Of a stretch of DNA of 5,884 bases, positions 1-5,884 are shown piece by piece. The stretch spans positions 1-5,884 of the forward strand of contig CAMWQQ010000113.1 in assembly GCA_947176455.1 (NCBI GenBank). The letters are read 5' to 3'. Below the pieces are notes generated by a model. The model saw only the letters and a program-made list of their open reading frames with translations, was not told where the DNA came from and made no database searches. A program made the translations under genes and the position numbers. Each line of letters begins with the position of its first letter. The stretch's first letter is position 1. The stretch comes from an uncultured Odoribacter sp. (GTDB lineage Bacteria > Bacteroidota > Bacteroidia > Bacteroidales > Marinifilaceae).

Positions 1-88
1 TGATATGGATGAGTTCTTCCACAGGCAGTAAGCCTGTGTTTGTTGCTCCGGATGAAGATGCCGAAAGTATGTCATTGTTTTCTTCCAT
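1..88 (-). CDS. N-terminal fragment of an unrecognised protein, running off the left edge
   Basis: An ATG at 88-86 opens a frame that stays open for 29 codons to the window edge; it begins MEENNDILSASSSGATNTG and continues to LLPVEELIHI. The other nearby ATG (101-99) hits a stop after nine codons, so 88 is the only plausible start in view. The N-terminus is acidic and polar, with no basic-hydrophobic signal peptide or lipobox, which suggests a cytoplasmic protein. This sets it apart from the exported SusC- and SusD-like proteins upstream. It lies on the same strand but 52 bases past the T-tract of a strong terminator, so it probably belongs to a separate transcription unit. I do not recognise the family, and 29 residues are too few to assign a function. 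The frame could be fortuitous, but its position after a terminator and a possible promoter favours a real gene. Confidence 0.5.
   Translation of the reverse strand, partial: MEENNDILSASSSGATNTGLLPVEELIHI
20..38. repeat. Small perfect inverted repeat (7-bp stem, 5-nt loop)
   Basis: CACAGGC (20-26) and GCCTGTG (32-38) are perfect reverse complements around the loop AGTAA. The hairpin lies inside the presumed coding start of the left-edge gene, spanning about codons 17-23. On the plus strand it is followed by TTTGTT, so it could act as a weak terminator in that direction, but no plus-strand gene ends here. A chance hairpin inside coding sequence is equally possible. Confidence 0.3.
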
Positions 89-117
89 TCGATACCGACA
101 TTAGACTATAAAATTAA

Positions 118-125
118 CAAATTTA
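118..125 (-). promoter_or_regulatory. Possible Bacteroidota -7 promoter element for the left-edge gene
   Basis: Read on the minus strand, 125-118 is TAAATTTG, an exact match to the Bacteroides -7 consensus TAnnTTTG. It lies between the terminator and the ATG at 88, in an AT-rich stretch. A start site a few bases downstream would give a leader of roughly 20-25 nt. The -33 TTTG element is not convincing: the region about 20 bases upstream is the terminator T-tract, with no clear TTTG. The match is short and AT-rich, so it may be chance. Confidence 0.3.
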
Positions 126-139
126 TTTGACATTCCCAT

Positions 140-185
140 AAAAAATCCGCTCAACGAAGACGCAAAGCACTCCTCGTTGAGCGGA
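140..185 (-). terminator. Intrinsic (rho-independent) terminator after the susD-like gene
   Basis: The arms TCCGCTCAACGA (146-157) and TCGTTGAGCGGA (174-185) form a perfect 12-bp stem around a 16-nt loop. The loop can extend the stem by about three more pairs (one a G-U wobble). On the minus strand the stem is followed at once by six T residues (145-140). The stem starts 40 nt past the susD-like stop codon. On the plus strand no T-tract follows, so it should work only for transcription coming from susD. It marks the end of the kinase-susC-susD unit and separates it from the gene starting at 88. Confidence 0.9.
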
Positions 186-225
186 CAATCGCAAAAGAAA
201 TGTGAAATAAACAACTATCCTACAA

Positions 226-1767
226 TTATTCCTTGCTGGAAGGAATAAGTCCGTTGTAATCCACTTCCCGGGACGGATAGACGAAAGTCCAATTGTTTTT
301 GTCTCCGGGATTCAAGGTGATAGCAAACCCGGAAGCGAAACTACCCCCCTTAGCAAAGGTCTTACGAACAATGGGAAGATTCCAACGTTTATAATCGAAC
401 CAGTTGAAGCCCTCGCCCCAAAGTTCGATGCGACGATAGAGTCTCACTTCCTCCAGCAAGGCATCACCGGTCTGCGTACAGGTATACGCCGGATCGCGGT
501 CGCTATTCAGTTCCTGCAACAATTGGCGAGCATCCTTCTCCCTGCCGGCAAGATGACAGCACGCCTCGGCTTCGGTGAGGTACATCTCGGCAACACGGAA
601 ATGATTGACATGTCCCACCCCGGGCTGAGCCTGTACCTGGAATTTAAACTGCATATAAGCGAATATCATACTCTCGGAATAAAGTTTCGTACCGTATTCC
701 AATCTTGCACGCTTGTCCAGTTCATTTTCCGCAAGTCCGTTACTGCTGCTAAAAGCATCTTCTTTGGGGTCAAGGAACATCCCCCGCCGAATGTCCGTAA
801 CAGGAATTCGGTCATACAACTCCTTGGCAATCGCTCCCGGACGCTTCACGCATTGACCCGATGAAGAATTACTTGCCATATAGGCTAGAAAAGAAGCAAA
901 TCCCTCACTCTCATCCGGTGCACCGTAGCTACTCCAAATCCATTCGGCATTGGGCGTGGAAAAACCGCCTTCCGTATATTCCTCGGCAGACATCAAGGGA
1001 TAATTCTTGCGAACCAGAGAGGCGTAATGGGCTGCATTTTCCCAATCCCCACGCGTCAGGGCTGCCCTGGCATAGGTGGCGTAGGCAACATCGATGTTCG
1101 GACTATAATTATCTTTCGCCGGACGATTAAGCCCAGAAGATTGGTACAACCCGATGGCTTCATCCAGGTCTGCATAAATCCGCCCGTACACTTCCGCCAG
1201 CGTCGACGCCACCAAATCATCATCCTCTCCTTCGTCCAAACGCAAAGGAAGACCACGACTGTCTCCATTGCTGTCCACCCAACGTCGGCAATACAACTGA
1301 CTCAGCATCAAATAACTGTAAGCACGAAAAGTCAACGCCTGCGCCTTAATAAACTGCTTCTTTTCAATAAGTCCTTGCGCATCGTCAATATGACATATCA
1401 CCGCATTGGCATTTCCAATGAGTTTGTAATAATAATACCACGGATAATAATTAATGAAATGGGTATTGTTCTCATAAAAATTCCCATTCGTCACAGCTGC
1501 ATAACTCGTATAACTGCTCGGCTGAAAGTCATTACCCGGATAATCACCATAGAATACTTTTATGGTTCCTTCTCCGAACAACGCTTGGCTGGAATGCTTC
1601 ATGCACATCAGCTTACAGATACCGTTAATGACAAATTCAGCATTTTCAGTAGTAGCAAAAATAATTTTCGCATCGGCATTGGACTGAGGTGCAGTATCCA
1701 AATAACTGCTCGAACACGACCAGGATGCGATCATCAACGACAGGCTATATATTACTTTCTTCATCAT
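226..1767 (-). CDS. SusD/RagB-family outer-membrane lipoprotein (nutrient-binding)
   Basis: This is a surface-exposed lipoprotein of 513 residues, a usual SusD length, which binds the ligand and forms the lid of the SusC-type transporter encoded just upstream. The N-terminus has a lysine-plus-hydrophobic signal peptide ending in SWSC, with Cys18 as the lipid-anchored residue, followed by the typical YLDTAPQS. Family landmarks appear in order: PWYYYYKLIGNANAV (about 109-123), the TPR-like RAYSYLMLSQLY (148-159), GLPL (172-175), AALTRGDWENAAHYA (235-249), RVAEMYLTEAEA (391-402), RRIELWGEGFNWFDYKRW (445-462) and the C-terminal FVYPSREVDYNGLI (495-508). The gene begins with two consecutive ATG codons (1767 and 1764), and either could be used. 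The gap to the susC-like stop is 11 bases, so the two are surely co-transcribed. It has eight cysteines besides the lipidated one. The family is certain from these motifs; the ligand is unknown. The symbol susD is withheld because this is not shown to be the starch-system gene. Confidence 0.97.
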   Translation of the reverse strand: MMKKVIYSLSLMIASWSCSSSYLDTAPQSNADAKIIFATTENAEFVINGICKLMCMKHSSQALFGEGTIKVFYGDYPGNDFQPSSYTSYAAVTNGNFYENNTHFINYYPWYYYYKLIGNANAVICHIDDAQGLIEKKQFIKAQALTFRAYSYLMLSQLYCRRWVDSNGDSRGLPLRLDEGEDDDLVASTLAEVYGRIYADLDEAIGLYQSSGLNRPAKDNYSPNIDVAYATYARAALTRGDWENAAHYASLVRKNYPLMSAEEYTEGGFSTPNAEWIWSSYGAPDESEGFASFLAYMASNSSSGQCVKRPGAIAKELYDRIPVTDIRRGMFLDPKEDAFSSSNGLAENELDKRARLEYGTKLYSESMIFAYMQFKFQVQAQPGVGHVNHFRVAEMYLTEAEACCHLAGREKDARQLLQELNSDRDPAYTCTQTGDALLEEVRLYRRIELWGEGFNWFDYKRWNLPIVRKTFAKGGSFASGFAITLNPGDKNNWTFVYPSREVDYNGLIPSSKE

Positions 1768-1778
1768 TTTCTATGGCA

Positions 1779-4700
1779 TTAAAGTTTAAAACTGATTCCT
1801 GCGGAAATAACCCGGGCGCTAACAATGTAATTTTTTTGCATTCCGTCAAAGGACTGCTGCGGATTCATTCCGCGACGGGCGGTCAGCGTAAACAAATTGT
1901 CACAACTTACGTTCAGGTCTATGCCTTGCAGGTCTAACCGCCGGATCCAAGCCGTCGGCAGGGTATAATTCAAGGTAATGTTTTTCAACACCAAATAATT
2001 CGATTTCGTCAGCCAACGCGAAGAAATCGCATTGTTTGCATCACTCTTGTCGTAATTGATGACCGGTACTCCTTTCGGGTCTATTCGTCCGGGCGATTGT
2101 TCGGTCATATCCGCCGGAGCTTCCTGCCAAGATTTCATGATGTCGGCATGAAGACTTTTGGGTTCAGCCGATGTTTTCATGAAACTTTGATATACGCCGT
2201 CATACGTCTTGCCACCCAATGCAGAAGTAAACAGCGCAGAAAGGCGAAGCGAGGCATACGAAACATTTAGTCCGAAACTACCAAACATCTTTGGCAGGGC
2301 AGAACCGTGAAACTCTTTCAAGGCATAGGTCGTGTTGTTGACATACCAAGCTCCATCAATCAATGTGACGTTTTTGGTGATGTTTCCTCCCTCCGGATTA
2401 CCGATGACGCCTTCTTGTGTTTCAACATAGTTATTCTCCAGATCGGCAACGTACAACGCATCTCCCGTCAGACGGTCTACACCGGCAAAAGTCGGCAGGT
2501 AAAATTCATAACGGCTTTTGCCCTCCACGATTTTGGTATAGGCATCAGATATACCATTTTTGTTCTGTTCCGGCAACTTGATTACCTTATTGCGAATAAA
2601 AGCTACATTGGCGGATAGATTCACATGCCATTTCCCCGCACGGTAAACATCCGCATCCGTTGTGATTTCCAATCCCCGATTGGCAATCGTTCCTAAATTA
2701 CAGGTAATGGCAGAAGCCGGTTCGTCAGTAGTGGTCGTGGCACCGACAGACAACGGTCGATACACATCAAACAACAAATCTTTATTCCGACGGTTAAAAT
2801 ATTCTATCTCCATGTTCCAACGGTTGAACAATCGGGTTTCCGCAGCAATACTCCACGACTCACCCGTCTCCCATTTCAAATTCTTGTCCGCCTGTTTTCC
2901 TCGGTAATAAGCACCGTGATTGGCATTCTGTGTCGATTGATAAAGATTCGTATAAGCATACCAGCCGGCACCGGCATCGCTTCCCACCTGTCCCCAGTTG
3001 GCACGGAATTTCAACATGTCGACCCATGCCACCTCTTTCATGAAATCTTCATTGGAAACCACCCAGTTGACCCCGACACTACCGAAATTACCCCAGCGAT
3101 GCTCCTTTGCGAAACGCGATGAACCGTCACGGCGGAAAGAGACTTCGGCATTGTAGCGACTATCGTAATTGTAGCGGATACGTCCCAGATAACTTTCACT
3201 GCGGAGCTGATCATCATAACCATAAAATTTTGTTATGTTCTTGAAATTCGACAGAAAACTTTCACCGACAAACGTTTCGGTGTTTTTAGAACCGTATTCG
3301 AAACTGCGGTCATAAGCGTAGTTTTCATGCGCCAGCAACACATCCGCGTAATGTCGCCCGAAACTACCCTTCCAGTTCAATTGCTGCTGAAAAGTATAGT
3401 TCCTGGTACGATATCGGGTACGCGATGTCAGTCCCTCAGTTCCTGCGCCATCGCCCACAATCGCATTATTGTAATACTGCTCCTCGGAATCTCCGGTAGA
3501 AAGATTTCCTTTGAGGGTAAAGGTCAGTCCCTTCCACAAATTTGCAGTTATATAGGCAATACCGTTCATGGTGTTGCGAATCGTCTTATCCGAGTTCAGT
3601 TCACTTTCCCACACGACATTACGTGCCTTATTCTGATTACGGGTCAATACATTCCGACCTTCATCATTCACATAAGAACCGATATCATATTGCCAATCCC
3701 CATTGACATCCAAACGATAACTTCCGTCCGGATTGTGCAGATGTACGGGATAAATGGGAGCAATCTGGCGGGCAAACATATAAATATTGGAATAAGAATT
3801 TTCATTCGCCCCATTGCCTTTCATAAAACGGCTTGTCTGATGCGTACCGGAAAGATTCACACCGGTTTTCAACCACTTCACCGGTTCGAAATTAAAAGAG
3901 AGCCGTGCCGACAAACGGTCAAAGCCTACATTGGCGGCATATCCGTCTTCATTCAGGTAGCCCAACGAGAAATACGTATCACTGCGGTCGGAGGCGCGCC
4001 CTCCGCTCATTGTGTATTCTTGACGGTAACCATTACGGAGTGCGGCATCGTACCAATCCAAGTCTCCGGCATATCCTGGCAGAATTTTCGTCCCGGGGGT
4101 AAGATGTCCGTCCGCATCGAAAAGTTCACCGTCCGGTTTGTTGAAAATATTCAAATACAAATGGGAAGGTATCAGCTTGGCGGAAGCGTATGCCCCGGCA
4201 GTAGCTACATCCACTTTGTTCTTTGTCATATACTGATTACGCATGTTTTGCCACATGGCTTCCATGAACTGATAGGGGTTCGCCCGCTTGTACTCCTTGA
4301 GTCCCCGCATATAGACGCCTTGCTTGACGTTCAGGTTGAGATTGAACTTGTCGGAAGAACCACGCTTGGTGGTAATCAAAATGATGCCGTTTGCCCCCCG
4401 GTTACCGAACAAGGCGCAGGAAGCCGCATCTTTCAAAACAGAGAGGCTCTCGATGTCCGCCGGATTAAGGTCCGACACATTCCCCTCAAAAGGCACGCCG
4501 TCGATGACGTACAGCGGAGAGGTGGAGCCATTGACCGTACCGATGCCACGAATCAAAATGGTCGGCTCTTCACCGGGCTGTCCCATGGTGTTGTTTACCT
4601 GTACGCCGACGGCATTTCCTTCGAGCACGGCTGCCACATTCGACACCGGCCGGCGTTCTATACTTTCCTTGCTTATGGAGGAGATAGCCCCTGTCAAGGA

Positions 4701-5042
4701 GGATTTTTCCGCCGTACCGTAAGCCACGCTCACAATAACTTCCTCCAGTTGTTTCGCCTCATTCCGCATCACCACGCGCATCTCGGGGCGAATCTCCACC
4801 TCCTGAGTCTGCATTCCTATAAAAGAAAAGACCAATTTCTGCGCCCCTTCGGGTACCCGGATACTAAACTTTCCATTCAGATCCGTACTGACTCCCAGAT
4901 AAGTACCCGGAACCGTAACGGCAACACCGACAATAGGACTTCCGTCTTCTTCCGCCACCACGATACCCGTGACAGCCACAGACTGTGCCATGGCAAGAGT
5001 AATCGAAAGCAGACAGTATATAAATACGATAATTTTTTTCAT
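1779..5042 (-). CDS. SusC/RagA-family TonB-linked outer-membrane transporter
   Basis: This is a TonB-dependent outer-membrane barrel that imports oligomeric ligands, usually glycan fragments, delivered by the SusD-type partner. I start it at the ATG at 5042-5040, giving 1087 residues. The frame extends two codons further to a TTG at 5048, but ATG followed by Lys-Lys gives a normal signal peptide cut after LAMA (residue 19). Next come a carboxypeptidase-regulatory-like domain (about 24-95, with DLNGKFSIRVP and SFIGMQTQEV), a TonB-box-like segment EEVIVSVAYGT (100-110), and the plug (about 110-228). The plug carries RGIGT, the SusC signature LYVIDGVP (177-184), NPADIESLSVLKDA (193-206) and GNRGANGIILITTKRG. 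The remaining ~860 residues are barrel, with alternating polar and aromatic strands, ending in ISAGISFKL, a typical barrel terminus. There is no N-terminal STN domain, so sigma/anti-sigma signalling through this receptor is unlikely. It lies 24 bases after the kinase stop and 11 bases before the susD-like start. The substrate is not identifiable. Confidence 0.97.
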   Translation of the reverse strand: MKKIIVFIYCLLSITLAMAQSVAVTGIVVAEEDGSPIVGVAVTVPGTYLGVSTDLNGKFSIRVPEGAQKLVFSFIGMQTQEVEIRPEMRVVMRNEAKQLEEVIVSVAYGTAEKSSLTGAISSISKESIERRPVSNVAAVLEGNAVGVQVNNTMGQPGEEPTILIRGIGTVNGSTSPLYVIDGVPFEGNVSDLNPADIESLSVLKDAASCALFGNRGANGIILITTKRGSSDKFNLNLNVKQGVYMRGLKEYKRANPYQFMEAMWQNMRNQYMTKNKVDVATAGAYASAKLIPSHLYLNIFNKPDGELFDADGHLTPGTKILPGYAGDLDWYDAALRNGYRQEYTMSGGRASDRSDTYFSLGYLNEDGYAANVGFDRLSARLSFNFEPVKWLKTGVNLSGTHQTSRFMKGNGANENSYSNIYMFARQIAPIYPVHLHNPDGSYRLDVNGDWQYDIGSYVNDEGRNVLTRNQNKARNVVWESELNSDKTIRNTMNGIAYITANLWKGLTFTLKGNLSTGDSEEQYYNNAIVGDGAGTEGLTSRTRYRTRNYTFQQQLNWKGSFGRHYADVLLAHENYAYDRSFEYGSKNTETFVGESFLSNFKNITKFYGYDDQLRSESYLGRIRYNYDSRYNAEVSFRRDGSSRFAKEHRWGNFGSVGVNWVVSNEDFMKEVAWVDMLKFRANWGQVGSDAGAGWYAYTNLYQSTQNANHGAYYRGKQADKNLKWETGESWSIAAETRLFNRWNMEIEYFNRRNKDLLFDVYRPLSVGATTTTDEPASAITCNLGTIANRGLEITTDADVYRAGKWHVNLSANVAFIRNKVIKLPEQNKNGISDAYTKIVEGKSRYEFYLPTFAGVDRLTGDALYVADLENNYVETQEGVIGNPEGGNITKNVTLIDGAWYVNNTTYALKEFHGSALPKMFGSFGLNVSYASLRLSALFTSALGGKTYDGVYQSFMKTSAEPKSLHADIMKSWQEAPADMTEQSPGRIDPKGVPVINYDKSDANNAISSRWLTKSNYLVLKNITLNYTLPTAWIRRLDLQGIDLNVSCDNLFTLTARRGMNPQQSFDGMQKNYIVSARVISAGISFKL

Positions 5043-5066
5043 AAGCAAGTCTTTGGTTAAATCATT

Positions 5067-5884
5067 TTAATTTATCGGTATCGTGAAACAGAAACAGGCT
5101 CCCTTGTCGTAGAGTGTGTCGACAAAAAGGTCGCCACCGAGCAATCGGGCGATACACCGGCACAGGTATAGTCCCAGTCCGCTCCCCTGCCTGAAGGGAT
5201 CCAGTTTGACGAAACGATCGAAAATGACCTCCTCTTTTCCGGCAGGGATGCCACAACCGGTATCGGTAACGGTAAACATCAGCGACTGCTTGGACGCATC
5301 AAGGTTATAGCTGAGCACGATGCTACCCGCATCCGTAAACTTGGCGGCATTGCTAAGCAGGTTAATCAGCACCTGTTCCACACGCAAGCGGTCGGTGGAG
5401 ATGCGGAAGTCTTCCGTAGGAGGCACAAACTCCATGGTCACGCCGGATTTGGCGCGCCCTTTCATGTTGTTCACCGCCACATTCGCCATAGTATGGACAT
5501 TGACGGGATTCGACTCGCAAAGCATCTCGCCACTTTCCAAAGACGACACGTCAAGGATGTCGCTGATCAAGGTGGAAAGGTATTCCGTATTCAGCGTAAT
5601 CAGGCGCGTGAACTGTTCGAGTTTTCCACGATGTTCATCCGGTATTTTCTTGACAAGCAACTGGGAGAATCCCATAATGGCGTTCAACGGCGTTCTCACC
5701 TCATGGCTCATACTATGAAAGAAATTGCTTTTAGCAAGATTCGCTTTCTCCGCCTGTTCACAAGTTTCAACCAATTCTTTCTGAATATCTATCAACTGCC
5801 GGCGCCCCTGTTTCAACATCTCGGTCAATCGCAACAACCGGTTGGCAAAACTGCGGGTCCGGTAATAAGAATAGGTAACAACAA
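5067..5884 (-). CDS. Sensor histidine kinase, C-terminal part (5' end outside the window)
   Basis: The frame is open to the right edge, giving 271 visible residues with no start in view. The first, VVTYSYYRTRSFANR, look like the end of a membrane segment or its juxtamembrane stretch, followed by a probable coiled coil (about 16-50). The dimerization/phosphoacceptor (HisKA) domain has SMSHEVRTPLN with the phosphorylatable His at visible residue 60 (codon 5705-5703). The HATPase_c domain shows the N box (QVLINLLSNAAKF), G1 (TDTGCGIP), F box (IFDRFVKLDPF) and G2 (GSGLGLYLCRCIARLLGG), so all catalytic motifs are intact. The protein ends in CFCFTIPIN directly after this domain. With no receiver or AraC domain it is a classical membrane kinase, and the response regulator must lie elsewhere. 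The stop is 24 bases before the susC-like ATG on the same strand, and I find no TAnnTTTG-type promoter in the gap or the last ~200 bases of this gene. Co-transcription is likely, but control of the susC/susD pair by this kinase is inference. Confidence 0.95.
   Translation of the reverse strand, partial: VVTYSYYRTRSFANRLLRLTEMLKQGRRQLIDIQKELVETCEQAEKANLAKSNFFHSMSHEVRTPLNAIMGFSQLLVKKIPDEHRGKLEQFTRLITLNTEYLSTLISDILDVSSLESGEMLCESNPVNVHTMANVAVNNMKGRAKSGVTMEFVPPTEDFRISTDRLRVEQVLINLLSNAAKFTDAGSIVLSYNLDASKQSLMFTVTDTGCGIPAGKEEVIFDRFVKLDPFRQGSGLGLYLCRCIARLLGGDLFVDTLYDKGACFCFTIPIN

Noticed and set aside
89..225. Small RNA or attachment site in the intergenic gap
   Set aside because: Apart from the terminator and a possible -7 element there is no further stem, repeat or tRNA-like structure in this 137-base gap.
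1027..1782. A 251-codon plus-strand frame antisense to the susD-like gene
   Set aside because: It is also codon-aligned with the real gene and explained by its codon choice. The translation is basic, low in complexity and without family motifs.
4324..4722. A 132-codon plus-strand frame over the plug-domain region of the susC-like gene
   Set aside because: It overlaps the most conserved part of a clear SusC-type gene, and its translation matches nothing recognisable.
3327..5060. A 577-codon open frame on the plus strand, antisense to the susC-like gene
   Set aside because: Its codons align exactly with the sense codons on the other strand, so it stays open only because the susC-like gene avoids TTA, CTA and TCA there. 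The translation has no recognisable domain, and the minus-strand gene is unmistakable.
5320..5718. A 132-codon plus-strand frame over the kinase domains
   Set aside because: The minus strand carries intact H, N, G1, F and G2 kinase motifs across the same bases, so this is a shadow frame.
5067..5837. Kinase as a complete gene starting at 5837
   Set aside because: The codon at 5837 is TTG and the frame stays open to the window edge with further plausible coding sequence. It lies inside the linker before the HisKA domain, so the gene is cut by the window and the true start lies outside.
5067..5884. Hybrid two-component system regulator (kinase fused to receiver and AraC domains)
   Set aside because: The stop codon follows directly after the HATPase_c domain, and no receiver or helix-turn-helix domain is encoded before the susC-like gene.

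Overview
The window looks like part of a polysaccharide utilization locus (PUL) from a Bacteroidota bacterium, most likely a gut Bacteroides or a close relative. The main reason is an adjacent SusC-like / SusD-like pair, which is the hallmark of that phylum. Supporting signs are the Bacteroidota-type lipoprotein SusD, AT-rich translation starts without a Shine-Dalgarno purine tract, and moderate GC content. Genus and species cannot be fixed from the sequence alone.

All supported genes lie on the minus strand, so transcription runs from high to low coordinates. At the right edge (5067-5884) is the C-terminal part of a sensor histidine kinase whose N-terminal sensor lies beyond the window. After 24 bases comes a full-length SusC-type TonB-dependent outer-membrane transporter (1779-5042). 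After 11 bases comes its partner SusD-type surface lipoprotein (226-1767). Forty bases past the susD-like stop is a strong intrinsic terminator (140-185), which ends the unit. A new minus-strand reading frame starts at 88 and leaves through the left edge. It has no signal peptide and is not recognised.

SusD-like proteins cap and gate SusC-like barrels and hand glycan or other oligomeric ligands to them for TonB-powered import into the periplasm. The SusC-like protein here has no N-terminal STN signalling domain, so control by an ECF sigma/anti-sigma pair acting through the receptor is unlikely. The tightly spaced upstream kinase is the obvious candidate regulator or co-transcribed sensor. It ends directly after its ATPase domain, with no receiver or AraC domain, so it is a classical kinase and not a one-piece hybrid two-component system. 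No response regulator, glycoside hydrolase or other enzyme is visible, so the substrate cannot be assigned.

I see no mobile element, CRISPR array, tRNA or rRNA, and no clearly novel system. The most notable points are the kinase-susC-susD order, the cysteine content of the SusD-like protein, and small features at the gene junctions.
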